A stretch of 41,736 nucleotides of DNA from Deinococcus radiotolerans (GTDB taxonomy: Bacteria; Deinococcota; Deinococci; Deinococcales; Deinococcaceae): contig NZ_BMPE01000028.1 in assembly GCF_014647435.1 (NCBI RefSeq), forward strand, positions 1 through 41,736, in the 5' to 3' direction. The position numbers and the translations under genes are program-made. The notes below the pieces were generated by a model that was not told the origin of the DNA, did no database searches, and saw only the letters and a program-made list of their open reading frames with translations. Every line of letters begins with the position of its first letter. Within the stretch, counting starts at the first letter, position 1. This document shows positions 9,067 to 18,677 of the stretch, piece by piece.

Positions 9067-10170
9067 TCAGTTCAGGCCGTCGATGGCGGGCGTGGCGGTG
9101 GCGGTGTCGTCGAACAGCGAGCGGCGCGAGGCGTCATCGTCCGTCCACGAGGAAGTCAGCCAGCGTGGACTCTGGCTCCAGGCGGCGCCCCAGTAGAAGA
9201 TCCCCTGCCCGCCCGCCGCGCGGATCGTGGCGTTCAGGTCCCGCAGGTACGCCAGCTGCCCCGCCGGGGTCTGCGGGTACGGCACCTGCGCGCCGCTGTA
9301 CCCGACCTCGTTCGTGTCCCAGTAGTACGCCGTTTCGGCCAGCAGCACGGGCGTCTGCGGGTACTCGGCGCGCAGGGCCCTCACGGTGCCGGACACGTTC
9401 TGGAAGTCCCCGTGCCACATCGGGTAGTACGACAGGCCGATCACGTCGAACTGCCCGCCGGCCTTTCGGAACGCGCGGTACCACGCGGTCGTCTCGGCGG
9501 CGTTCCCGATCTTGGCGATGTGGATCATCACGGGCGGCGGGGTAGGGCCGCCCGCGTCCCGCACGCCCTGCACCCCGGCGTTCACCAGGGACGCGAAGGC
9601 CGTCATGTCGCCTTGCACGATACGGCCCGGTTCCCACAGCATCCCGCCGTTGATCTCGTTGCCGACCTGCACCATGTCCGGCGCGGCCCCGGCGGCGCGC
9701 AACTGCGTGATCACGTCCGCGGTGTAGTCGTGCACCGCGGCCCGCAGGTCCGCCGTGTTCAGGGACTTCCAGCGGGCGGGCGTCCACTGGTTGCCGGGGT
9801 CCGCCCACCAGTGCGAGTAGTGCAGGTCCAGCAGCACCTTCAGTCCCCGGTCCTTCGCGTCTTTCACGGCGGCCTTCACGTACGGCAGGTCCTGCAGCAG
9901 CCCGTAGTTCTTCCCGTCGTCCCCACCCGAGTCGATCATCAGGCGGATGCGGACCCAGTCGAAGTGGTGGTCGGCGGCGATCTGCGCGGCAGGTTTCACG
10001 GCGCCGTCCCGGTCGCGGAACTGCACGCCCGCGAGTTCCGCGCCGCGCGCCTCGGACAGGTCGAGGCCGCGCACGTACCCGCGCAGCAGACTGGCAGGCG
10101 TGACCGGCGTGGCCGCCTGACCGCACGCGCCCAGCATCAGCGGAAACAGCATGGGAAGGAGGCGGCGCAT
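9067..10170 (-). CDS. GH53 arabinogalactan endo-beta-1,4-galactanase (lipoprotein)
   Basis: A 367-residue family 53 enzyme that cuts beta-1,4-galactan chains outside the cell. The N-terminus ends in LMLGAC, so Cys16 is a likely lipidation site and the enzyme is likely membrane-anchored. The catalytic pair is visible: acid/base Glu172 in VQVGNEINGG and nucleophile Glu279 in LLAETAYYW. Other family hallmarks are RGLDLSE, WVRIRL, LLDLHYSHWWADPGNQ and YYPMWHG. It lies between GH42 (60 bp upstream) and the binding protein (47 bp downstream) in the same direction. The set makes a galactan pathway: cut outside, import, then trim inside. Confidence 0.92.
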   Translation of the reverse strand: MRRLLPMLFPLMLGACGQAATPVTPASLLRGYVRGLDLSEARGAELAGVQFRDRDGAVKPAAQIAADHHFDWVRIRLMIDSGGDDGKNYGLLQDLPYVKAAVKDAKDRGLKVLLDLHYSHWWADPGNQWTPARWKSLNTADLRAAVHDYTADVITQLRAAGAAPDMVQVGNEINGGMLWEPGRIVQGDMTAFASLVNAGVQGVRDAGGPTPPPVMIHIAKIGNAAETTAWYRAFRKAGGQFDVIGLSYYPMWHGDFQNVSGTVRALRAEYPQTPVLLAETAYYWDTNEVGYSGAQVPYPQTPAGQLAYLRDLNATIRAAGGQGIFYWGAAWSQSPRWLTSSWTDDDASRRSLFDDTATATPAIDGLN

Positions 10171-10230
10171 GTCAGTCGGCCCTCCGGCGCAGCGGGGCAG
10201 GGGGGACGGCGGCGTGGGCAGGTGCGTGGA

Positions 10231-12225
<1,995 letters not shown>

Positions 12226-12237
12226 GGGACACCTGCG

Positions 12238-12260
12238 CTCGCCGCGCCATGGCGCGCGAG
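12238..12260 (-). promoter_or_regulatory. Hairpin abutting the GH42 ribosome-binding site
   Basis: CTCGCCGCGCCAT and ATGGCGCGCGAG form a nearly perfect stem-loop around GCGCCATGGCGC. It ends 12 bases upstream of the GH42 ATG, next to the GCAGGTG ribosome-binding site. It would shape translation or mRNA stability of the first operon gene. Confidence 0.45.
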
Positions 12261-12515
12261 TGGACGGGAGGACACCGGCGGAAGAGGTGCCGGAAGCGGG
12301 GCCTCGAGGCTGAGGCGCTGGGGTGAGGATGTGCCGCGCACTGTACGGAGTGTTCAGGCTCACACTTGTGATCTGTGCACGATCTTGGGAGGAGCGTGGT
12401 AGTGAGGTGCCAATTTTTCTTCGCTCAGATAAGCAATGTAAAAGAATCCCGAACTGCCTCTCTAGCCCAGGCCGTCCGGATTCCAGAACGATTCAGAACA
12501 GAGGTCTGGCACAAA

Positions 12516-12531
12516 ATGTTAGCCTTAACAT
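12516..12531 (+). promoter_or_regulatory. Leaderless promoter and palindrome at the LacI gene
   Basis: ATGTTA GCCT TAACAT (12516-12531) is a perfect palindrome with 6-bp arms directly before the repressor ATG. It overlaps a TAGCCT -10 box (12520-12525) placed six bases from the start codon. A protein bound here would block its own gene, so autoregulation is plausible. Confidence 0.5.
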
Positions 12532-13611
12532 ATGACCGACCACCCCGAACGCCGCGTGCCCACCCTGATGGACGTCGCCGACCGGGCCGGGGTGTCCGCG
12601 CAGACCGTCTCGCGCGTTGTGAACGGCCAGGGCCCCGTCGCCGCCCGCACCCGCGCCCGCGTCATGGACGCCATCGGCGAACTGAACTACGTCCCCAACC
12701 GCCTCGCCCGCGGACTGGCCCGGCAGCGCAGCCTCTCCATCGGGTTCGCCACGAACGACATCTCCCTGCACGCCCCCTCGCAACTCGCCTCTGCCATCGA
12801 GGGCGCCGCGCGGCAGGCCGGGTACAGCCTGATCGTCACGATCGTCGCCGGGTACGGCCTCGCGCCCGTCACGCACGCCCTGCGCGCCCTGCGCGAACGG
12901 CAGGTGGACGGCGCGCTGATCAACGCCTCCCTGTCCCCAGGAGACGCGCACGAGATCACCGCGCGCTTCCCGGACCTCCCCTGCGTGTTCATGGATGTCC
13001 CCCCGAGCGCCGGCGTGCCCGGCGCACTGCTCGATCAGGCGCTCGGGGCGCGCCTCGGCGCGAACCACCTGCTGAACCTGGGTCACACCCGCATCGCCTG
13101 CATCGACGCGCCCCAGGGCGCCGTGGCGGAACAGGCCCGCCTGCGCGGCTGGGAGGACACCCTCGCCGCGCGCGGCCTGAACCTCGTGGCGCGCGCGGCG
13201 GGCGACTGGAGTCCCGCCAGCGGCTACGCCGCCACCCAGACCCTCCTGGCGGGCGGCGTGCCGTTCACGGCACTGCTCGTCGCGAACGACCAGATGGCGG
13301 TCGGCGCGCTGCGCGCCCTGTGGGAACGCGGCGTGAACGTCCCGGCGGACGTGTCCGTCGTCGGGTACGACGACACCGCCGAGAGCGCCCTGCTCATCCC
13401 GCCCCTGACGACCGTCCGGCAGGACTTCCCGCTGCTGGGCCGCCGCGCCTTCGCGCACCTGCACGCCCTGCTGCGCGGCGAGGCGCACCCCCCGACCCTC
13501 AGCACCCCGGAACTCGTCGTGCGGGCCAGCACCGCCCCACCCCCCGGTCCGGAGCGGCAGGACGTGCAGGGCGCGCTGCGGACCCTGATGGCCGCCCTGA
13601 CCCGGAGCTGA
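12532..13611 (+). CDS. LacI-family transcriptional regulator
   Basis: A 359-residue repressor of the LacI/GalR family. The N-terminal helix-turn-helix and hinge are complete: PTLMDVADRAGVSAQTVSRV (about 10-29), then a hinge helix at NYVPNRLARGLARQ (about 50-63). A periplasmic-binding-like sensor domain follows, with SIGFATNDIS, TALLVANDQMAVGALRALW and SVVGYDDT. The gene is divergent from the galactan operon, and sugar-responsive control of that operon and of GH3 is the natural inference. It is likely leaderless, with TAGCCT six bases before ATG 12532. It ends three bases before the stop of the convergent next gene, with no terminator between. Confidence 0.92.
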   Translation: MTDHPERRVPTLMDVADRAGVSAQTVSRVVNGQGPVAARTRARVMDAIGELNYVPNRLARGLARQRSLSIGFATNDISLHAPSQLASAIEGAARQAGYSLIVTIVAGYGLAPVTHALRALRERQVDGALINASLSPGDAHEITARFPDLPCVFMDVPPSAGVPGALLDQALGARLGANHLLNLGHTRIACIDAPQGAVAEQARLRGWEDTLAARGLNLVARAAGDWSPASGYAATQTLLAGGVPFTALLVANDQMAVGALRALWERGVNVPADVSVVGYDDTAESALLIPPLTTVRQDFPLLGRRAFAHLHALLRGEAHPPTLSTPELVVRASTAPPPGPERQDVQGALRTLMAALTRS

Positions 13612-13614
13612 GGG

Positions 13615-14040
13615 TCAGCGGCGGTTCGTCTTCCCGAACAGGCCGTCCACGGGGGCCGGGGCCACCGCCTGCCCGATCACGTCCAGGATCTCCGCGAGGG
13701 TCAGGGTGAACACGCCCGCCTCGCCCCGGTCGGCCGCGTCGCGCCACTGACGGTAGCCGCCCTCGTCGGCGGGCAGGGGAGCGTTCACCTCGATCAGCTC
13801 TAGCACGCTGGCGCGCACGGCGTCCGCCGTGACCGGCGCGTGACCCAGTTCCATCTGCACGCCACCCGGCAGGTGCGGATTCCCCAGCCGGAGCCCGTCC
13901 AGTGCCACGTGCAGCACCACGCCGCTCGGTTCGTCGTCGCGGCGCAGGATCAGCACCGTGCTCGTGTTCTCGCTAGGGCGGGTGCGGTACGTCCAGCGCT
14001 GCCCGGCCTGAAAGTCGATCTGAACATCAGGAGTCGTCAT
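13615..14040 (-). CDS. Conserved-looking hypothetical protein
   Basis: A 141-residue soluble protein that I cannot assign to a family. It starts MTTPDVQIDFQAGQRWTYRT and contains segments that look like a mixed alpha/beta fold (VLILRRDDEPSGVVLHVAL). It has a charged middle and ends in GLFGKTNRR. No signal peptide, membrane segment or cysteines are seen. The ATG at 14040 has a minus-strand TACGCT box (complement of 14048-14053) seven bases upstream, the same leaderless spacing as other genes here. It is tail-to-tail with the LacI gene and head-to-head with the biosynthetic cassette. Confidence 0.65.
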   Translation of the reverse strand: MTTPDVQIDFQAGQRWTYRTRPSENTSTVLILRRDDEPSGVVLHVALDGLRLGNPHLPGGVQMELGHAPVTADAVRASVLELIEVNAPLPADEGGYRQWRDAADRGEAGVFTLTLAEILDVIGQAVAPAPVDGLFGKTNRR

Positions 14041-14157
14041 GGGACGCAGCGTACCGGGCGGCGTCCGCAGGTCGCCTCGCCCGAATGGCGCAGCGGCGGC
14101 TCTGTCCTCTGGCCTGCACGCCGTTCAGATTCGCGGGCGGCCCTGGCGCGCGGCAGG

Positions 14158-14171
14158 CATAATCGCGGGCG
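14158..14171 (+). promoter_or_regulatory. -10 box of the ketosynthase cassette
   Basis: CATAAT (14158-14163) lies eight bases before ATG 14172 and there is no Shine-Dalgarno. It is the likely leaderless promoter of the four-gene cassette. No clear -35 element is seen. Confidence 0.5.
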
Positions 14172-15140
14172 ATGACCATTCTGGTGACGGGGGCGACCGG
14201 GTTCCTGGGCGGGGTGACGGCCCGGGAACTTGCGCGGGCCGGGCATGCCGTGACGGGCCTGGGCCGGGACGTACGCAGGAGCGCGGCACTGGAGGCCGAC
14301 GGCGTGCGGTTCGTGGCGGCCGACCTGCGCGGCGCGGACTGGGACGCCCTGCTGAACGGGGTGGAGGGGGTGGTGCACGCGGCGGCCCGCTCGACCCTGT
14401 GGGGGCACGCGGCGGACTTCCACGCGGACAACGTGGCCCCCAGCGCCGCGCTGGCCCGGGCGTGCGCGCGGCGGGGCGTGCGGCTGGTGCATGTCAGCAC
14501 GCCCAGCGTGTACAACGCGACCGGAGTCACCGAGCAGGTGCGGGAGGACACTCCGGTCGGCCCGCGCTTCGACAGCCTGTACGCCCGCAGCAAATGGCAG
14601 GCGGAACAGGCGGTGCGCGCCGCGCTGCCCGACGCGACGATCCTGCGCCCACGCGGCCTCTACGGCGTGGGGGACACGAGCATCGTGCCCCGGCTGGCCG
14701 CCGCGCTGCGCGCCGGTCGCCTGCCTCGCCTGACCGACCGGGAGGTGTGGACCGACCTGACCGACGTGCGCAACGTCGCCCACGCGATCACGCTGGCACT
14801 GGCCCGCCCCGCGCCCGGCGTGTTCAACATTACCGACGGGCAGGCCATCCCGCTGTGGGCGACGCTGGACCGGCTGGCCGACACGCTGGACGTGCCCAGA
14901 CCGATCCGGCGCGTGCCCGCGCGACTGCTGGAGGGGATCGCGGCGGCACTGGAATTCGGCGCGCGCCTGCACCCCGACCGGCCCGAGCCGCCCCTGACCG
15001 CCAGCGGCGTGCGCCTGCTGACGCGGCCCATGACGCTGGACCTGACCCGCGCCCGTGAGCGGCTGGGCTACGCGCCGGTCGTCACGCCGGAGCGGGGCTT
15101 CGCGGACGTGTTCGCGGCCCTACGGGGAGGAGCGGCGTGA
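14172..15140 (+). CDS. NAD(P)-dependent reductase/epimerase, OleD- or 3beta-HSD-like
   Basis: A 322-residue extended short-chain dehydrogenase. TGATGFLGG (6-14) is the cofactor loop, VVHAAA follows strand 4, and Tyr137/Lys141 (LYARSKWQAE) form the YxxxK catalytic pair, with Ser/Thr in LVHVSTPSVY. The style (AARSTLWGHAADFHADNV, GLYGVGDTSIVPRL) is that of 3beta-hydroxysteroid dehydrogenase-type enzymes and of OleD, the 2-alkyl-3-ketoacid reductase of olefin synthesis. It is first in a four-gene cassette, and its TGA overlaps the next GTG by four bases. Together with the ketosynthase-like gene at the cassette end, reduction of a beta-keto acid is the favoured but inferred role. Confidence 0.82.
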   Translation: MTILVTGATGFLGGVTARELARAGHAVTGLGRDVRRSAALEADGVRFVAADLRGADWDALLNGVEGVVHAAARSTLWGHAADFHADNVAPSAALARACARRGVRLVHVSTPSVYNATGVTEQVREDTPVGPRFDSLYARSKWQAEQAVRAALPDATILRPRGLYGVGDTSIVPRLAAALRAGRLPRLTDREVWTDLTDVRNVAHAITLALARPAPGVFNITDGQAIPLWATLDRLADTLDVPRPIRRVPARLLEGIAAALEFGARLHPDRPEPPLTASGVRLLTRPMTLDLTRARERLGYAPVVTPERGFADVFAALRGGAA

Positions 15141-15955
15141 CCGTCCGGGTCATTCCGCTGCGGGCCGGGTCGTGCCTGAACCTCGCGGCGATCACCGAAC
15201 GCGGCGCGCCCTGGCGGGTGCAGGCGTACCCGGCGGGCTTCACGCTGATCCTGCACCCCACCCGCGGCCCCGTCCTGTTCGACACCGGCTACGGCGCGGA
15301 CGTGGTGGCCGCGATGCGCCGCTGGCCGGGCCTGATCTACGGCCTGATCACCCCCGTGCAGCTTGGCCCGCACGACTCCGCGCGCGAGCAGCTGCGCGTG
15401 CTGGGCTTCGCCCCGGAGGAGGTGCGGCACGTCATCGTCTCGCACCTGCACGCCGATCACGTGGGCGGCCTGCGGGACTTCCCGCACGCGACCTTCCACC
15501 TCGACCGCCGCGCCTGGGAGCCCCTACGCAAGCTGCGGGGTGTGCGGGCGGTGCGCCGCGCGTATCTGCCGGAACTCCTGCCGAACGACTTCGAGGACCG
15601 CTGCGCGTGGCTGGACTTCGAGGGTGCCGGGGACGCCCTGCACCCCTTCGCGGAGGTCGCGGACGTCTTCGGGGACGGCCTGCTGCGCGCCGTACCGCTT
15701 CCCGGGCACGCGCCCGGCATGGTGGGCCTGCTGGCGCAGGAGGAGGCGGGTCTGACTGTCCTGGCCGCCGACGCCGCCTGGAGTGTCCGCGCGGGCCGTG
15801 AGGAGCGCCCCGTTCACCCGCTGGCCCGCGTGGCGTTCCACGACCCCGCGCAGGAGGCCACGAGCGGCGCGGCTCTGCGCTCCTTCCTGCACGCCAATCC
15901 CGCTGCGAGGCTGCACGTCAGCCACGACGCGCCCGAGGGCTGGACCGTCCCGTGA
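15137..15955 (+). CDS. Metallo-beta-lactamase-fold hydrolase
   Basis: A 272-residue metal-dependent hydrolase. The metal-binding motif HLHADH is at residues 103-108 (VIVSHLHADHVGGLRDFPHA). FDTGYGADV precedes it, a second metal His is in PLPGHAPGMVGLL, and Asp in LAADAAW follows. It resembles the lactonase/glyoxalase II side of the superfamily, so an ester, thioester or lactone substrate is possible. The GTG start at 15137 overlaps the preceding stop (GTGA) and its own stop overlaps the next start in the same way, so translation is coupled. In the comparison with OleABCD it occupies the place of the alpha/beta hydrolase OleB. That equivalence is speculative. Confidence 0.85.
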   Translation: MTVRVIPLRAGSCLNLAAITERGAPWRVQAYPAGFTLILHPTRGPVLFDTGYGADVVAAMRRWPGLIYGLITPVQLGPHDSAREQLRVLGFAPEEVRHVIVSHLHADHVGGLRDFPHATFHLDRRAWEPLRKLRGVRAVRRAYLPELLPNDFEDRCAWLDFEGAGDALHPFAEVADVFGDGLLRAVPLPGHAPGMVGLLAQEEAGLTVLAADAAWSVRAGREERPVHPLARVAFHDPAQEATSGAALRSFLHANPAARLHVSHDAPEGWTVP

Positions 15956-17274
15956 ACTTGGATGGCCCCGTAAACACCGTCCTGACCCTGCTGGGCGCGC
16001 TGGACGACGCTCGTCTGACCTTCCGCTCGCGCGAAGCGCTGGAGCGTCACCAGGACCGCCTCGCGCACGGGCACCTGCGCTGGGTGGCCGCGCACAGCCC
16101 CGCCGTCGCCGCCCGCTTCCGCGCCGCCGGGCTCCCGCTGGGCCGCTGGCGCGAGCTGCCCCCCACCGACAAGGCCGCCATGCTCGCCACCTTCGACACG
16201 CTGAACACCGTGGGCGTCACGCTGGAGCACGCGCTGGCGGTCGGGCGGCAGGCAGAACGCACCCGCGACTTCACGCCCACCCTCGCCACGCCTGCCGGAC
16301 CCGTCACCGTCGGCCTGTCCACCGGCACGAGCGGCACCCAGGGCGTCTTTCTGGTCAGCCGCGCCGAGCAGGCCCGCTGGGCCGGGACCGTGCTGCGCCA
16401 CCTCCTGCCGGGCGGGCTGTGGGGCCTGCTGCGCCCGCAGCGGGTCGCGTTCTTCCTGCGGGCCGACAGCCCCCTGTACCGCAGTGTCCGCCGCAGGCGG
16501 CTGGAGTTCCGCTTCTTCGACCTGCTGCGCCCCCTCCCCGACCTGGCCGCCGAGGTACAGGCGTACGCGCCCACCCTGATCGTCGGGCCGCCCGGCGTGC
16601 TGCGCGCCCTGCACCGCACCGGCGTGCGCCTGCGCGGCCGCGTGATCAGCGTCGCGGAAGTCCTCGACCCCGACGACGAGGCCGCCCTGCGCGACTGGGG
16701 GGACGTCGTGCAGGTCTATCAGGCCACCGAGGGCCTCCTCGCCCTCCCGTGCCCGCACGGCTCGCTGCACCTGAACGAGGCACACGTCCACTTCGACCTC
16801 GAACCCCTGGGGGACGGCCTGCACCGCCCCGTCATCACCGACCTGCGCCGCCGCGCGCAGCCATTCATCCGCCACCGCCTCGACGACGCCCTGCGCCTGA
16901 ACCCCGACCCGTGCCCGTGCGGGCAGGCCGCGCGCCGCGTGCACAGCATCGCGGGCCGCCAGGACGACGCGCTGCACCTCCCCGGCGCGGCAGGGGAGAG
17001 CGTCACCGTCTGGCCGGACTTCCTGCGCGGCGCCCTCGCTGCCGTGCCGGGCCTGCGCGAGTACCGCGCCGACCAGACCGGCCCCGCCGCCCTCACGCTG
17101 CACCTCGACCCGCACACCCCGGACACCCGGGCCCACGCCCTGAGCGCTGTCCGGGACGCCCTGCACCACAGTCACGCCGACCCAGGGCGCCTCACCCTCG
17201 ACACCCGGCCCCTCGACCCGCCTCCGCCCGGCACGAAACGCCGCCGCGTCACCCGCAGCTGGAGGCCCACGTGA
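15952..17274 (+). CDS. F390-synthetase-related adenylate-forming enzyme
   Basis: A 440-residue member of the ANL (AMP-binding) superfamily, of the short PaaK/F390-synthetase type. The phosphate loop LSTGTSGTQG is at 122-131. YQATEG at 256-261 is the adenine/Mg motif. A later GRQDD occupies the region of the conserved Asp/Arg hinge, and a CPCG pair lies shortly before it. The enzyme should activate a carboxylate as an acyl-adenylate. In olefin clusters OleC, also an ANL enzyme, makes a beta-lactone, so a similar step is possible. The GTG start overlaps the hydrolase stop and the TGA overlaps the ketosynthase start. Substrate is unknown. Confidence 0.8.
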   Translation: MNLDGPVNTVLTLLGALDDARLTFRSREALERHQDRLAHGHLRWVAAHSPAVAARFRAAGLPLGRWRELPPTDKAAMLATFDTLNTVGVTLEHALAVGRQAERTRDFTPTLATPAGPVTVGLSTGTSGTQGVFLVSRAEQARWAGTVLRHLLPGGLWGLLRPQRVAFFLRADSPLYRSVRRRRLEFRFFDLLRPLPDLAAEVQAYAPTLIVGPPGVLRALHRTGVRLRGRVISVAEVLDPDDEAALRDWGDVVQVYQATEGLLALPCPHGSLHLNEAHVHFDLEPLGDGLHRPVITDLRRRAQPFIRHRLDDALRLNPDPCPCGQAARRVHSIAGRQDDALHLPGAAGESVTVWPDFLRGALAAVPGLREYRADQTGPAALTLHLDPHTPDTRAHALSAVRDALHHSHADPGRLTLDTRPLDPPPPGTKRRRVTRSWRPT

Positions 17275-18269
17275 ACCCAACCGACACCGTCCTCGGCGTG
17301 CGCCTCCTCGCCACCGCGCAGGCCCTGCCCGCACGCCGCGTCCCCACCGCCGAGGTCGCCCGGCTGTGCCACGTGCCCGAAGCCATCGCCCTGAAACGCA
17401 GCGGCGTCCACGAACGCCGCTGGCTCTCCGGCACGGAAACCGCCCTGACCCTCGGCACGCAGGCCGCCCGCGAAGCCCTGAACCGCGCCGAACTGGAGAT
17501 CGGCGACGTGGACGTCCTCCTCAACGCCAGCGGCAGCCAGCTGCAACCCATCCCCGACGGCGCCGCCCTGTACGCCCGCGAACTCGGCCTGCACGGCGCG
17601 GCCACGTACTCGCTGCACGGCACCTGCCTCAGCTTCCTGCTGGCCCTCCAGCACGCCGCCCTCCTCATCCACACCCGGCAGGCGCGGCACATCCTGATCA
17701 TCAGCAGCGAGGGCGGCAGCGTCGGCCTCAACCCCCACCAGCCCGAGAGCACCCTCCTGATCGGCGACGGCGCCGCCGCCGTCCTCCTCGGCCCCCCCAC
17801 CCGCCCCGGCCAGGGCCTGCACGCCACCCGCATCGAGACGCACCCCGCCGGCGCCGACCACACCCGCATCAGCGGCGGCGGCACCCTCCGTCACCCCAAC
17901 CACCCCGGCACCACACCCACCGACTTCACCTTCGACATGCAAGGCCTCCAGGTCCTCAAACTCGCCAGCCGCGTCGTCCCGCCCTTCCTCGAACGCCTCC
18001 GCCCCGGCCTCAGTCACGGCCTGCCCGGCATCACCCGCGTCATCCCCCACCAGGCCAGTCAGGCGGGCCTCGACCTGCTGCGCCGCTACAGCTGGCCCGA
18101 GGCACAGGTCGAAGTCACGCTGCGCACCCTGGGCAACGTCATCGCCGCCAGCCTTCCCCTCACGCTGCACCAGGCGGTGGAGGCCGGGCGGTTAAAGGAG
18201 GGCAATACTGCGCTGCTCGTCGGCACGGGCGCGGGACTCATTGCGGGTGGGGTGATCTGGGAGTTGTAG
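17271..18269 (+). CDS. 3-oxoacyl-ACP synthase III / OleA-like ketosynthase
   Basis: A 332-residue thiolase-fold condensing enzyme. The full triad is present: Cys119 (LHGTCLSFLLAL), His260 (RVIPHQASQAGLDLL) and Asn289 (TLGNVIAASLPL). The sequence around the cysteine and the C-terminal GTGAGLIAGGVIWEL are KAS III-like, while its place with a reductase and an ANL enzyme recalls OleA, which condenses two acyl-CoAs head to head. A housekeeping FabH role is less likely because no fatty-acid genes are nearby. The GTG start at 17271 overlaps the ligase stop. It is the last gene of the cassette and no clear terminator follows. Confidence 0.85.
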   Translation: MNPTDTVLGVRLLATAQALPARRVPTAEVARLCHVPEAIALKRSGVHERRWLSGTETALTLGTQAAREALNRAELEIGDVDVLLNASGSQLQPIPDGAALYARELGLHGAATYSLHGTCLSFLLALQHAALLIHTRQARHILIISSEGGSVGLNPHQPESTLLIGDGAAAVLLGPPTRPGQGLHATRIETHPAGADHTRISGGGTLRHPNHPGTTPTDFTFDMQGLQVLKLASRVVPPFLERLRPGLSHGLPGITRVIPHQASQAGLDLLRRYSWPEAQVEVTLRTLGNVIAASLPLTLHQAVEAGRLKEGNTALLVGTGAGLIAGGVIWEL

Positions 18270-18677
18270 GTGAGCGCCTCGCGGCGGGCTGCCCCACCCC
18301 CCAGCCCCCTACCCCAGAGGGGCAGGGGGAGCATACGTTGGCACTGGGCAAGAGGTGCTACTGGGGCGGCATGTTCGTGGTGTGAGGTGACGTGTCCGGC
18401 CTCGACGCCATCCGCTGCGCCCGTCGCAGGCCCGCGCGCTTCGCGCACGACGGCCGGTGGCATCAGCGGTGACTTGTCGGGCGGGACGCTTCGGGCCGCT
18501 GATCTACTTTTCGGGCTTCGGCAGAAGCATGTTTTTCAGGCTCCCCTCAAGGAGAGCTGCCGCCGCAGGCGACTGAGGGGTCCCGCTGCGGAGCAGCCTC
18601 CCCACGACCTACGGGCCCACAGCCCATTCCTGTACAGCACCTCCGCTCGGTTTCTGTGCGCGGGCTACGCTGGCGCC
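18270..18677. other. 408-bp intergenic region with hairpins, no gene
   Basis: No convincing gene is present. It contains a C/G repeat, CCCCCTACCCCAGAGGGGCAGGGGG-like (about 18305-18329), that folds on itself. It also has a block at about 18541-18580 in which CCCCTCA pairs with TGAGGGG across a GC-rich interior; blocks of this shape are common between genes in GC-rich bacteria. TACGCT at 18666-18671, six bases before ATG 18678, is the likely -10 box of aroA. The frame of aroA is open back to 18270, but that stretch lacks coding character. Confidence 0.45.

Larger units (their letters stand above)
12226..12531. other. Divergent regulatory region, GH42 / LacI
   Basis: This 306-bp gap between divergent genes is unusually AT-rich at about 12405-12450. 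On the minus strand a possible GH42 -10 box TACAGT is at 12340-12345, inside the imperfect palindrome CACTGTACGGAGTG, with no good -35. Near the repressor gene there is a half-conserved LacI site, GAACGATTC (12486-12494), related to the GH3 operators. No ORF in the gap is convincing. Confidence 0.45.

Noticed and set aside
12226..12363. Longer start for the GH42 gene
   Set aside because: The extra 46 residues are not family-like and would cover a hairpin and the likely ribosome-binding site.
18270..18677. N-terminal extension of aroA by 136 codons
   Set aside because: The extension lacks coding character and family similarity, and a -10 box sits six bases before ATG 18678.
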